A stretch of DNA of 51,737 nt from an uncultured Pelagibacteraceae bacterium. Its GTDB lineage: Bacteria > Pseudomonadota > Alphaproteobacteria > Pelagibacterales > Pelagibacteraceae. Shown here piece after piece: positions 32,934-41,642 of the stretch (its first letter is position 1; every line of letters starts with the position of its first letter). A program made the position numbers and the translations under genes. Below the pieces are notes generated by a model, which saw only the letters and a list, made by a program, of their open reading frames with translations, did no database searches and was not told the DNA's origin. The DNA is taken from positions 1-51,737 of the forward strand of contig CABYCK010000006.1 of the NCBI GenBank assembly GCA_902517535.1, in the 5' to 3' direction.

Positions 32934-33911
32934 ATGACAAAAAAAATTCTTATTACTGGTGGAGCAGGTTACATTGGTTCACATATTTCAGAAATTTTAG
33001 TTAAAGAAAAAAAAAAGATATTCATTGTAGATAATTTATCAACCGGTCACGAAAAATTAATTAATAAAAAAGCCAAGTTCTATAGAGTCAACATAAATAA
33101 CATCAAAAAAATTAGATCGATAATAATTCAAAATAAAATTGATTCTGTTATACATTTAGCAGCAAGTTTAATTATTGGTGAGGGTGAAAAATATCCAAAA
33201 AAGTATTTTAAAAATAATGTTTTAAATACAAAAAATCTTATTACCGCATGTGCTAATACAACAATTAAAAATTTTATATTTTCATCAACGGCAGCAGTAT
33301 ATAAAGATGGAAAATTTAAAGTAACTGAAAAATCTAAATTAAGTCCCAAAAGTATTTATGGGAAGACAAAACTTACTGCAGAAAAGATTATAATTAAGAA
33401 TTGTAAAAAAAATAAAATTAATTATGGGATATTAAGATATTTTAATATAGTAGGATCAAGCCCAAGTGGAAAAATTGGTTTAATCAACAAAGGTGATCAT
33501 TTATTTAAAAATTACTCCATGGAAGCATTTAAAAAAAAACCTTTATTTAAGATTTATGGAACAAATTATCCGACAAAAGATGGATCATGTGTGAGAGATT
33601 TTATACATGTTTCAGACATTGCTGAAATCCATTCACTGGTTTTAAAAAAAATTGACAAAACTAATAAATCGAAAATTTTAAACTGTGGTTATAGTGAAGG
33701 AATATCTGTAAAACAGGTAGCAAAAAAATTTTTAAATTACACAAACAAGAATGCTAAAATTGTTGAAGTACAAAGAAGAAAGGGCGATCTAATTCAAATT
33801 ATTGCAGTGACTAAAAATTTGAAAAAATTTATACGATGGAAACCAAAGTTTGATAAATTAGATATAATGGTAAAAAGTTCGTTAAAATGGGAGAAAAATT
33901 CAAAATTTTAA
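32934..33911 (+). CDS. galE: UDP-glucose 4-epimerase-like NAD-dependent epimerase
   Basis: The 325-residue extended short-chain dehydrogenase has the NAD motif ITGGAGYIGSH, the cofactor segment VDNLSTGH, VIHLAAS, the catalytic Ser in FSSTAAVY, and the Tyr-Lys pair in YGKTKL. RDFIHVSDIAEIH is the GalE-type C-terminal hallmark. GalE interconverts UDP-glucose and UDP-galactose for surface polysaccharides and lipopolysaccharide. Related UDP-sugar epimerases cannot be excluded. It starts 13 bases after tRNA-Arg, so its transcript may include or start near the tRNA. Confidence 0.88.
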   Translation: MTKKILITGGAGYIGSHISEILVKEKKKIFIVDNLSTGHEKLINKKAKFYRVNINNIKKIRSIIIQNKIDSVIHLAASLIIGEGEKYPKKYFKNNVLNTKNLITACANTTIKNFIFSSTAAVYKDGKFKVTEKSKLSPKSIYGKTKLTAEKIIIKNCKKNKINYGILRYFNIVGSSPSGKIGLINKGDHLFKNYSMEAFKKKPLFKIYGTNYPTKDGSCVRDFIHVSDIAEIHSLVLKKIDKTNKSKILNCGYSEGISVKQVAKKFLNYTNKNAKIVEVQRRKGDLIQIIAVTKNLKKFIRWKPKFDKLDIMVKSSLKWEKNSKF

Positions 33912-33914
33912 CTG

Positions 33915-34952
33915 ATGAAAAAGGTTTCTTTAAAAAACTCTTTCTTAAAATATTGTGAAAAAAAAAAATTCGAGAAAAATATAAATCAAATCAAGATAAT
34001 AAATTCATTAGATAATTTTATAGAAAATCAAAACTTTTTTTTTAATTTTTTTTTAAAATCAAAAAAAGAACTGTGTTTTTATCTTTATGGTGGAGTAGGA
34101 GTTGGAAAAACAATGATCTTAGATCATTTTTACAATTACATAGATATACCAAAATTAAGATTACATTTTAACGAATTTATGATCAACTTTCATGACTTTA
34201 AACATAAGAACAAAACTGATTCGATAAACAAATTTGTTCAAAGTTTAAAGCAGTATAACTTAATTTTTTTGGATGAATTACAAGTAACTAATATTGTTGA
34301 TGCCATGATATTAGGAAAGTTATTTGAGACTATATTTCGTGAGAACATTAAAGTTTTAATTACTTCTAACATAAAAATTGATGATTTATACAAAGATGGT
34401 TTACAGAGAGATCAGTTTACACCTTTTATTTCAATTATTAAAAAAAATTCAATTCAAAAGGAATTAATTATTGATGAAGACTACAGAAAATCAGATTCTA
34501 ATAAATTACAAAGAGCTTATTATCCAAATAATGCAAAAACCGTCTTTCAACTAAATCAATCCTATAGAAAATTAACTAAAAATAAAAAAAAACAAAAAAT
34601 TACATTAAATATAAAAGGTAGGAAACTAATTATTCACGATTTTCATGACGGTATTGCTAAATTTGATTTTAAGTATTTATGTGACAATAACTTAGGAGCA
34701 GAAGACTTTATTGAAATAACTAATATATGTAAATTTGTTGTTATAGAAAATATTCCAATTTTTAATAATGAAAACATTAATCAACAACAAAGATTCATAA
34801 CTTTAATTGATATTTTTTATGAAAAAAAAATTTTTTTAATGATTTCACTTGAATCTAATCTTGAAACTTTAGGCTCTTCACAAAAATTAATTAAACCTTT
34901 TAAAAGAACCCTAAGTAGATTGTATGAGCTTACATCTTCCAATTATAATTAA
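33915..34952 (+). CDS. zapE: ZapE/AFG1-family ATPase
   Basis: The 345-residue protein is an AAA+-like ATPase of the AFG1/ZapE family. Walker A is LYGGVGVGKTMILDHFY, Walker B is LIFLDELQVTNIVDAMILG, and sensor 1 is VLITSNI, followed by DLYKDGLQRDQFTPFI, the family-specific motif. In E. coli ZapE affects Z-ring stability; mitochondrial AFG1 helps turn over respiratory proteins. It begins 3 bases after the galE-like gene, so the two are probably cotranscribed. Confidence 0.92.
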   Translation: MKKVSLKNSFLKYCEKKKFEKNINQIKIINSLDNFIENQNFFFNFFLKSKKELCFYLYGGVGVGKTMILDHFYNYIDIPKLRLHFNEFMINFHDFKHKNKTDSINKFVQSLKQYNLIFLDELQVTNIVDAMILGKLFETIFRENIKVLITSNIKIDDLYKDGLQRDQFTPFISIIKKNSIQKELIIDEDYRKSDSNKLQRAYYPNNAKTVFQLNQSYRKLTKNKKKQKITLNIKGRKLIIHDFHDGIAKFDFKYLCDNNLGAEDFIEITNICKFVVIENIPIFNNENINQQQRFITLIDIFYEKKIFLMISLESNLETLGSSQKLIKPFKRTLSRLYELTSSNYN

Positions 34953-35141
34953 TTTTAGGTTGTTTTATTATATATCTATACTTATAAATTCAATATCTTC
35001 TAGATCTAGTTGTTTCAAATACTGAATGCAACCATAAATCATATTGTTAAGGATCTTGGATTAATCCATAATTAATAGTTTTGAAATTTAATTTCAAAAA
35101 TATTGTTAACAATAAGAAAAAAAGAGAGGAAATCATAAATT
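34953..35141 (+). promoter_or_regulatory. Leader of the amino-acid transporter operon with perfect palindromes
   Basis: This 189-base gap is large for the genome and holds four perfect palindromes. They are CTAGATCTAG (35000-35009), TGGATTAATCCA (35057-35068), a 21-base element with arms TTTTGAAATT and AATTTCAAAA around one T (35079-35099), and TATTGTTAACAATA (35101-35114). TATTGTTAA also occurs at 35042-35050 as a direct repeat. A good Shine-Dalgarno, GAGAGGA, lies at 35124-35130, 11 bases before aapJ. The last two palindromes are dimer-type operator candidates. I could not fix the -10/-35 boxes. Confidence 0.5.
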
Positions 35142-36188
35142 ATGATTAAATCAATTAAAAATTGGATTTTAGTTGTTCTTGCTTCTTCTTTGCTTGTGGC
35201 TTGTGGCCAAGGTGGCGGAGGATCTGGATCAAAAAAATCTAAAACTTTAGACAACACTAAAAAAGCTGGTTTTGTGAAATGTGGAGTTTCACAAGGACTT
35301 CCAGGATTCTCTAACGCAGATGAGTCTGGAAATTGGACTGGTATAGATGTTGATGTATGTAGAGCTGTTGCAGCCGCTGTTTTAGGTGATGCTGACAAAG
35401 TAAAATACACTCCATTAAGTGCTAAAGAAAGATTCACTGCTTTAACATCTGGTGAAATCGATGTATTAGCACGTAACACAACTTGGACATTATCTAGAGA
35501 TGCTGACATAGGTTTAACTTTTGTTGGTGTTAACTTTTACGATGGTCAAGGTTTCATGGTTAGAAAAAATTCTGGAATCAATTCAGTGAATGATTTTAGA
35601 GATGGTATATCTGCTTGTACAAATACAGGTACGACAACTGAGCTAAACATGAGAGACTTCTTCAATTCTAAGAACATTAAGTACGAACCAATTGCGTTTG
35701 AAAAAGCAGACGAAGTAGTTCAAGCTTATGATGCTGGAAGATGTGATACTTATACGACTGACAAATCTGGATTAGCTGCTCAAAGAACAAAATTGAGTGC
35801 ACCGGACGATCACAAAGTATTACCTGAAACAATTTCTAAAGAACCACTAGGACCTGTTGTAAGACAAGGTGACTCAGTTTGGGAAGATATTGTTAGATGG
35901 TCTCTAAACACAATGATCGAAGCAGAAGAATATGGTGTTAATTCATCAAACGCTTCAAGCCTTAAAGACTCTGATAACCCTGCTATTAAAAGATTAGTTG
36001 GTTCTGAGGGTGAATTAGGTGCTGCATTTGGTCTTGACAATGAATGGAGCTTAAGAATTATCGAGCAAGTTGGTAATTATGGTGAAAGCTACAAAAAACA
36101 TATAGCTGACACAAACATTTTACCAAATAGAGGTCCAAATGAGTTATGGACTAAAGGTGGAATACTTTACGTACCACCAGCAAGATAA
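35142..36188 (+). CDS. aapJ: General L-amino acid ABC transporter substrate-binding protein (AapJ-like), predicted lipoprotein
   Basis: The 348-residue protein is a family 3 solute-binding protein of the AapJ type, with VKCGVSQGLPGFSNADESGN, the ligand Arg region VLARNTTWTLSRDADIGLTF, and the Cys pair CTNTGTTTELNMRDFF / GRCDTYTTDKSGLAAQR. AapJ delivers a broad range of L-amino acids to AapQM. Unusually, the N-terminus ends in a lipobox (LLVAC, Cys21) followed by a Gly/Ser-rich linker, so it is predicted to be lipid-anchored rather than free in the periplasm. It has a strong Shine-Dalgarno, a palindrome-rich leader, and a terminator after the stop, all signs of high and regulated expression. 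Confidence 0.92.
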   Translation: MIKSIKNWILVVLASSLLVACGQGGGGSGSKKSKTLDNTKKAGFVKCGVSQGLPGFSNADESGNWTGIDVDVCRAVAAAVLGDADKVKYTPLSAKERFTALTSGEIDVLARNTTWTLSRDADIGLTFVGVNFYDGQGFMVRKNSGINSVNDFRDGISACTNTGTTTELNMRDFFNSKNIKYEPIAFEKADEVVQAYDAGRCDTYTTDKSGLAAQRTKLSAPDDHKVLPETISKEPLGPVVRQGDSVWEDIVRWSLNTMIEAEEYGVNSSNASSLKDSDNPAIKRLVGSEGELGAAFGLDNEWSLRIIEQVGNYGESYKKHIADTNILPNRGPNELWTKGGILYVPPAR

Positions 36189-36202
36189 TTGCTGAAAAAA
36201 TT

Positions 36203-36232
36203 AAAAAGGGCTGGATTTATCTGGCCCTTTTT
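36203..36232 (+). terminator. Intrinsic terminator / attenuator after aapJ
   Basis: A 9-bp stem (AAAAAGGGC at 36203-36211, GCCCTTTTT at 36224-36232) with a 12-base loop ends in a run of T. It lies 14 bases after the aapJ stop and 27 bases before aapQ, the same position as the hairpin after glpV. It probably sets a high ratio of binding protein to membrane components. Confidence 0.85.
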
Positions 36233-36259
36233 TTTATTCTCAATTATATTCCTCATTAA

Positions 36260-37438
36260 ATGAATTTAAAAAATTTAAAACTTAATTTAAGCAATAAAAA
36301 TAAGGATTTAATACCCCAAGTTTTGACGGTATTACTTTTAATTTTAGTTGTTATTTATTTTACAATAAACGCTCAAAGTAACATGGGAAACAGAGGAATT
36401 TCTTTTGGTTTTGGTTTTCTTTCTCAAGAATCGTCGTTTGATATCACTTTTTCATTAATAGATTACGATGGATCTCATTCTTACGCTAGAGCTTTTTTAG
36501 TAGGTTTACTAAATACTATTTTAGTTTCAGCAATAGGTATATTTTTTGCAACAATACTGGGAGTAACAGTTGGTATAGGGAGACTATCCCAGAATTACTT
36601 AATTGCTAAGGCCGCAGAGTGTTACGTGGAAATATTTAGAAATATACCTTTAATATTACAAATTTTCTTTTGGTACTTTGCAGCTTTAAGGGCCCTACCT
36701 TTAACAGTAGACTCGATCAATTTTTATGACATTAGCTTTTTAAATGTAAAAGGGTGGTACGTTCCAAGGTTTATTTGGACGAATTTTTCAATATTCTTTT
36801 ATTCAATTATTTTAGCGATTATTTTGATAATATTTTTGACAAAATACGCTAGAAAACAAAGAGATGAATTTGGTAAACAATTACCAATTCTTTACATATC
36901 TTTTGGTTTGTTAATCGTTCTACCATTGCTTACTTTTTTATTTGGTGGCGTAAGTTTGTCATTTGAAATTCCTGAATTAGAGCAATTGTCCAAAACTGTT
37001 TATGTCTACAAAGGTGGAGTTAGTATAATACCAGAGCTAATTTCTCTTGCATTAGCACTGTCAATGTATACTGCTACATTCATAGCGGAAAATGTTAGAG
37101 CAGGAATACTTGGAGTAAACAAAGGTCAAAAAGAAGCAGCTGCATCGATTGGCTTAACAAAAGGTCAAATTTTAAAATTAGTAGTTATGCCCCAAGCATT
37201 AAGAATAATTATTCCTCCAACAACCAACCAATATTTAAATTTAACAAAAAATTCATCATTAGCAGCTGCTATAGCTTATCCAGATATAGTATTAGTTTTT
37301 GCTGGAACTGCTTTAATGCAAACAGGCAGAGCAATTGAAATAATTTCTATTACAATGCTTACATACCTATCTTTAAGTTTATCAATTTCAGTTTTTATGA
37401 ATTGGTATAATAAAAAAATGGCCATTAAGGAAAAATAA
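36260..37438 (+). CDS. aapQ: General L-amino acid ABC transporter permease (AapQ-like)
   Basis: The 392-residue membrane protein is the first permease of the Aap system, longer than ordinary polar amino-acid permeases, as is normal for AapQ. It has about eight hydrophobic helices, VEIFRNIPLILQIFFWYFAA near residue 125, and a C-terminal EAA loop, GQKEAAASIGLTKGQILKLV. It begins 27 bases after the terminator. The final base of its stop is shared with the aapM ATG. Confidence 0.92.
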   Translation: MNLKNLKLNLSNKNKDLIPQVLTVLLLILVVIYFTINAQSNMGNRGISFGFGFLSQESSFDITFSLIDYDGSHSYARAFLVGLLNTILVSAIGIFFATILGVTVGIGRLSQNYLIAKAAECYVEIFRNIPLILQIFFWYFAALRALPLTVDSINFYDISFLNVKGWYVPRFIWTNFSIFFYSIILAIILIIFLTKYARKQRDEFGKQLPILYISFGLLIVLPLLTFLFGGVSLSFEIPELEQLSKTVYVYKGGVSIIPELISLALALSMYTATFIAENVRAGILGVNKGQKEAAASIGLTKGQILKLVVMPQALRIIIPPTTNQYLNLTKNSSLAAAIAYPDIVLVFAGTALMQTGRAIEIISITMLTYLSLSLSISVFMNWYNKKMAIKEK

Positions 37439-38694
37439 TGAAAAATATTTTTATAAGACCAAATAAAGAAAATTTAACAAGTTTTGTAACCATAGGCAGT
37501 TTCTTAGTTTTTATTAGTTTTATTGACGTTTTAGCAAATACTTTTTTAAACCTAAATTTTACTAGTTTTTTGCCTAGCAAATTAAGCTATTTTGCACCAT
37601 TAATTCTTGGAACTATAGGATTATATTTAATTAGAATTGAGTTTAGTGGTAATAAGCTATTAGACAGAATTAATACTAATTTTAATTCAAGTAACCTTAA
37701 TGCTATTTTGAGTTTAATAGTAATTTTTACCCTAATAAAATATATTCCACCTATATTAAATTGGTTCTTTTTCGATGCAAATTTTGCTGGAAATACAAAA
37801 GAGGATTGCACAGGTAGTGGGGCTTGTTGGGTTTTTGTTAAAGTTTGGTTTAACAGATTTGTTTACGGAATGTACCCAGACTCCGAGCAATGGCGTATTA
37901 ACTCAGCTTTTATATTGTTATTTGCCTTAGTAGGAGCATCTTTCTTTGTCCCCGCAAAATTGAAAAAATACTTTTTAATTTTTTTAATTTTTGTTTATCC
38001 GATTATTGGATTAAAGCTTATTTCTGGTGGAGAATTCGGACTTAAATATGTTGAAACAGGAGCCTGGGGAGGTTTATCATTGACATTTATAGTGTCTGCT
38101 TTTGCACTAATATTGTGTTTCCCAGTAGGAATGTTTTTAGCACTAGGCAGAAGATCAAGTCTGCCCGCTATTCGATACACTTCTATAGGTTTTATAGAAC
38201 TTTGGAGAGGCGTTCCTTTGATAACAGTTTTGTTTATGTCAGCAGTAATGTTTCCAATGTTTTTACCTGACGGCACTTATGTTGATAAATTAATAAGAGT
38301 TTTAATCGCTATTACGCTTTTTGAAGCTGCATATATGGCAGAGGTTATAAGAGGTGGTTTGCAGGCTCTTCCAAAAGGGCAATACGAAGCTGCTAAATCT
38401 TTAGGTATGGGCTATTGGAGAATGCACTTTCTTATAATCTTACCTCAAGCTTTAAAATTAGTAATCCCCGGTATAGCCAACACATTTCTAGCTTTAGTTA
38501 AAGACACCCCTTTAATATTTGTTGTAGGCTTGTTAGAGCTTGCTGGAATGGTAAATTTAGCAAAAACTAATCCAAAATGGCTGGGTATGGCCATGGAAGG
38601 GTACGTATTTGCTGGTTTAGTTTTCTGGGTTATTTGTTATGCTATGAGTAGATATAGTCAAAATTTAGAAAAAAAATTAAGTACGGAAAGATAA
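37438..38694 (+). CDS. aapM: General L-amino acid ABC transporter permease (AapM-like)
   Basis: The 418-residue protein is the second Aap permease. It has about nine hydrophobic helices, the family motif FIELWRGVPLITVLFMSAVM, and the EAA loop GQYEAAKSLGMGYWRMHFLI. A central extracytoplasmic loop carries two Cys (EDCTGSGACWVFVK) that could form a disulfide. It overlaps aapQ by one base and is directly followed by the ATPase gene with no gap. Confidence 0.92.
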   Translation: MKNIFIRPNKENLTSFVTIGSFLVFISFIDVLANTFLNLNFTSFLPSKLSYFAPLILGTIGLYLIRIEFSGNKLLDRINTNFNSSNLNAILSLIVIFTLIKYIPPILNWFFFDANFAGNTKEDCTGSGACWVFVKVWFNRFVYGMYPDSEQWRINSAFILLFALVGASFFVPAKLKKYFLIFLIFVYPIIGLKLISGGEFGLKYVETGAWGGLSLTFIVSAFALILCFPVGMFLALGRRSSLPAIRYTSIGFIELWRGVPLITVLFMSAVMFPMFLPDGTYVDKLIRVLIAITLFEAAYMAEVIRGGLQALPKGQYEAAKSLGMGYWRMHFLIILPQALKLVIPGIANTFLALVKDTPLIFVVGLLELAGMVNLAKTNPKWLGMAMEGYVFAGLVFWVICYAMSRYSQNLEKKLSTER

Positions 38695-39426
38695 ATGAAT
38701 AAAATAATTGAATTAAAAAATGTAAATAAATGGTTTGATAAATTTCAAGCTTTAAAAGAAGTAAATTTAGAAGTTAACCAACAAGAAAAAATAGTAATTT
38801 GCGGACCTTCTGGTTCAGGTAAATCAACTTTAATAAGGTGTATTAATAGACTTGAAGAACATCAAGAGGGGGAAATAATTGTCGATGGAAAAGAAATTTC
38901 GGAAAATACGAAAGATATTGAAAAAATAAGAGCCGAAGTGGGAATGGTGTTTCAACAATTTAACTTATTTCCACATCTTTCAATTTTAGACAATTGTACA
39001 CTTGCACCTATATGGGTAAAAAAAATGCCAAAAAAACAGGCTGAAGAACTTGCTATGAATAATCTGAAAAGAGTTCAAATTGCTGATCAAGCAAAAAAAT
39101 TTCCAGGACAACTTTCGGGAGGTCAACAACAAAGATCTGCTCTAGCAAGAGCCTTATGCATGGAGCCAAAAATAATGTTATTTGATGAACCTACATCAGC
39201 CCTTGATCCAGAAATGATAAAAGAAGTACTAGATTCTATGGTTGACTTAGCTAAGGCGGGTATGACGATGATAGTTGTGACTCACGAAATGGGTTTTGCA
39301 AAAGAAGTTGCTGATAACATGATATTTATGGATGAAGGTAGAATTGTAGAAAAAGCTAAAACTAAAGATTTTTTTGATAACCCAAAATCTGATAGAACCA
39401 AACTTTTCTTAAGTCAAATACTATAG
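38695..39426 (+). CDS. aapP: General L-amino acid ABC transporter ATPase (AapP-like)
   Basis: The 243-residue ATPase is the GlnQ/AapP type, with Walker [11 protein letters not shown]-loop [12 protein letters not shown], signature LSGGQQQR, Walker [13 protein letters not shown] and switch His in VVTHEMGFA. All catalytic motifs are intact, in contrast to the glycerol ATPases upstream. It completes aapJQMP. Its 3' end overlaps the convergent cysteine-synthase-like gene by 6 bases. Confidence 0.95.
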   Translation: MNKIIELKNVNKWFDKFQALKEVNLEVNQQEKIVICGPSGSGKSTLIRCINRLEEHQEGEIIVDGKEISENTKDIEKIRAEVGMVFQQFNLFPHLSILDNCTLAPIWVKKMPKKQAEELAMNNLKRVQIADQAKKFPGQLSGGQQQRSALARALCMEPKIMLFDEPTSALDPEMIKEVLDSMVDLAKAGMTMIVVTHEMGFAKEVADNMIFMDEGRIVEKAKTKDFFDNPKSDRTKLFLSQIL

Positions 39427-40416
39427 CCATTTAGGAACTGGTAAATTTTTACTTTTTAAAAATTCTTTATTAAAAATTTTACTTGCATATCGTTTACCAT
39501 GATCACAAAGAATTGTTACTATTGTTTTTCCTGGACCTATTTTTTTTCCTAGCTTTATTGCTCCAGCAATATTTATTCCTGAAGAACCACCTAAAATTAT
39601 TTTTTGTTTTTCAATTAAATCGTATACTATATTTAAAGCCTCTATATCATCAGTTTGAAAAGCATCATCAATTATTGCTTTTTCAAAATTTTTAGTAATT
39701 CTACCAGTTCCTATTCCTTCTGTAATAGAAGAACCTTTATTCTGCAATTTATTAAATTTAAAATAAGAGTATAAAGACGAGCCCATTGGATCTGACAAAG
39801 CTATTTTTATATTTTTGTTCTTATTTTTAAGTCCTATTGAAACTCCTGATAAAGTACCACCGGTTCCAACTGCACAAGTAAAAGCATCAACCTTTCCAGC
39901 CGTTTGACTCCAAATCTCTTCTGCTGTGGTTTGTATATGTGCTTCTGTATTAATAATATTATCAAATTGATTAGCCCAAAAAACACCGTTTGGATCTTTA
40001 TTGTTTAACTCTTCAGCAATTTTTTTAGATTGTTTAATATAATTATTTGGATCTGAATAAGGGACGGCCTCAACTTCTATTAATTCAGCACCTAATTTTT
40101 TTAAAGTTTCCTTTTTTTCTATTGATTGGGTTTTTGGTATTACTATTTTTAGTTTTAATTGATATGCTTTACAAACTATCGCTAAACCTATACCAGTGTT
40201 CCCAGCAGTCCCCTCTACAATTGTTCCACCTTTTGATATTAATTTATTTTTAATTGCGTCTTTTACTATGAAAAGAGCTGCTCTATCTTTTACTGACTCA
40301 CCCGGATTAAAGTACTCTGCTTTTCCATAAATATTGCAACCAGTCAATTCTGAGGCTTGTTTTAACCTTACTAATGGTGTATTTCCAATTTTAGATAAAA
40401 TAACGCTACTTTCCAT
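39421..40416 (-). CDS. Cysteine synthase-like PLP enzyme
   Basis: The 331-residue protein belongs to the fold-type II PLP family of O-acetylserine sulfhydrylases and cystathionine beta-synthases. The PLP Lys is in [11 protein letters not shown], the substrate loop is [12 protein letters not shown], and the phosphate-binding loop is [12 protein letters not shown]. Classical CysK has EPTSGNTG, so the Gly-Thr-Ala variant marks a separate subgroup usually still annotated cysteine synthase. It would make cysteine from O-acetylserine and sulfide. SAR11 has unusual sulfur needs, so the donor may differ. It is divergent from the DUF6134-like gene by 12 bases. Confidence 0.85.
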   Translation of the reverse strand: MESSVILSKIGNTPLVRLKQASELTGCNIYGKAEYFNPGESVKDRAALFIVKDAIKNKLISKGGTIVEGTAGNTGIGLAIVCKAYQLKLKIVIPKTQSIEKKETLKKLGAELIEVEAVPYSDPNNYIKQSKKIAEELNNKDPNGVFWANQFDNIINTEAHIQTTAEEIWSQTAGKVDAFTCAVGTGGTLSGVSIGLKNKNKNIKIALSDPMGSSLYSYFKFNKLQNKGSSITEGIGTGRITKNFEKAIIDDAFQTDDIEALNIVYDLIEKQKIILGGSSGINIAGAIKLGKKIGPGKTIVTILCDHGKRYASKIFNKEFLKSKNLPVPKWL

Positions 40417-40428
40417 ATCACTAATTAT

Positions 40429-41112
40429 ATGAAAAAAATAATCCTTTCAATTATAATTTTTTTAAATGCTAATTTTTTAGCTTATAGTCATGTTGAGCAT
40501 TATGCTAATTTCAATTATTTGGAGTACGAATTATTTAGAAACAATAAATCCATCGGTTATCATAAATATGATTTCATAAGAGAGGGGGAAATTTTGACAG
40601 TCAAAAGTGAGGTAAAATTCAAAATTACAAAATTAGGTGTAGATCTTTATGAATATTTTGCTGAAAGTGATGAGGTTTATAAAAACAATGAATTTTATAA
40701 ATTTTCATCAAAAACTAATCAAAATAAAAAACGAAAATATGTCAATATAGGAGTTGACTCAAACAATAAAGATTTAATTATTGACGGATCCTCTTATCAA
40801 GGCAAAACATCTAAAGATGCTATAGTCGGCACATGGTGGAATCACAAAATTATAAAATCAAAATCTCAAATAAGCGCAATTTCTGGAAGAATAATTGAAC
40901 AAACTGTAACTTTTGTAGGCAAAGAAACCTTAAAAATTGGTGACAAAAGTTACAAAACCTTAAGATTTAATTTTAAATCATCAGACAAAACTCTACCTGA
41001 CAATAAAAAACTTAACACTGATATTTGGTATGATGAAAATACTTTTTTATGGGTTAAAGCTGCTTTCGATAAAACAGGATATTGGGAGTATAGAATTAAA
41101 ACTCATAAATAA
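40429..41112 (+). CDS. Exported DUF6134-like protein
   Basis: The 227-residue protein has a signal peptide (KKIILSIIIFLNANFLAYS, cut near SHVEH) and then a beta-rich body (YELFRNNKSIGYHKYDFIRE, then TWWNH, then TDIWYDENTFLWVKAAFDKT). This pattern, short repeats of 'V(f/y)(r/l)nG..iG.h...' type, resembles DUF6134-type periplasmic proteins with a lipocalin or VioE/LolA-like barrel. That assignment is from memory of the family and was not checked. It is unlinked by function to its neighbours and is divergent from the cysteine synthase-like gene, sharing a 12-base gap. Confidence 0.65.
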   Translation: MKKIILSIIIFLNANFLAYSHVEHYANFNYLEYELFRNNKSIGYHKYDFIREGEILTVKSEVKFKITKLGVDLYEYFAESDEVYKNNEFYKFSSKTNQNKKRKYVNIGVDSNNKDLIIDGSSYQGKTSKDAIVGTWWNHKIIKSKSQISAISGRIIEQTVTFVGKETLKIGDKSYKTLRFNFKSSDKTLPDNKKLNTDIWYDENTFLWVKAAFDKTGYWEYRIKTHK

Positions 41113-41274
41113 TTTAAAATTTAATTCCTTTTTTTCTGATTAAGTCAACATATATTATCCATTTTATTTCAATTTTAAAGGCTAAAAAATAGGATTTTTT
41201 TTTTCCCAAAATGAACAATTTTTGTTGCCAAATTAAGAAAATTAGGGTTGTATAAATAAAATTTGGGAGTTCAC

Positions 41275-41640
41275 ATGGAAGAAAATTTTAACGTTCATCT
41301 AGGTAAAAAACTTAGATTAAGAAGATTATCCTTAGGATTAACACAAACTAAAGTAGCTCAAGCAATTAACGTTACATTTCAACAAATACAAAAATACGAA
41401 AAAGGCACTAACGGAGTAAGTTCTAATAGACTTATGCAATTATCACAGTTTTTGAAAGTTCCAATAATATACTTTTTTGAGGATTTTAAAGAATTTAAAG
41501 ATATAGAAGGAGACTCTCAAAATAGCGAAGATTTGAATTATTCATTTTTAACAAGAACTTTTTCCTCAATGTCTAAACAACAAAAAGAAAAAATTCTTCA
41601 AATACTAAACAATACATCAAAATTCGAAAAAGTTGGATAA
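41275..41640 (+). CDS. XRE-family helix-turn-helix regulator
   Basis: The 121-residue protein has an N-terminal Cro/C1-type helix-turn-helix (LGKKLRLRRLSLGLTQTKVA, then QAINVTFQQIQKYEKGTNGV), followed by a short C-terminal region ending KEKILQILNN. The TFQQIQKYEKG recognition segment is typical of the alphaproteobacterial PraR/CerR-like group, often tied to surface, stress or quorum control. I chose the ATG at 41275 because GGGAG at 41265-41269 lies 5 bases upstream. A TTG start at 41263 would bury that site. The 162-base gap ahead contains runs of T and no clear promoter. The next gene follows after 2 bases. Confidence 0.88.
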   Translation: MEENFNVHLGKKLRLRRLSLGLTQTKVAQAINVTFQQIQKYEKGTNGVSSNRLMQLSQFLKVPIIYFFEDFKEFKDIEGDSQNSEDLNYSFLTRTFSSMSKQQKEKILQILNNTSKFEKVG

Positions 41641-41642
41641 AA

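Noticed and set aside
32844-34952. Possible integrated element beside tRNA-Arg
   Set aside because: No integrase, no duplicated tRNA end and only housekeeping genes (galE-like, zapE) follow.
35072-35509. 145-codon minus-strand frame over the aapJ start
   Set aside because: It is antisense to the well-conserved aapJ and shows no recognisable motif. It is a frame shadow of the coding strand.
39483-39695. Leu/Phe-rich plus-strand frame that looks like a membrane protein
   Set aside because: It is antisense to the cysteine synthase-like gene. Hydrophobicity arises from complementing Lys/Glu/Asn-rich coding DNA.
41263-41640. Regulator starting at TTG 41263
   Set aside because: The Shine-Dalgarno GGGAG at 41265-41269 would be inside the gene. 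The ATG at 41275 is correctly spaced from it.
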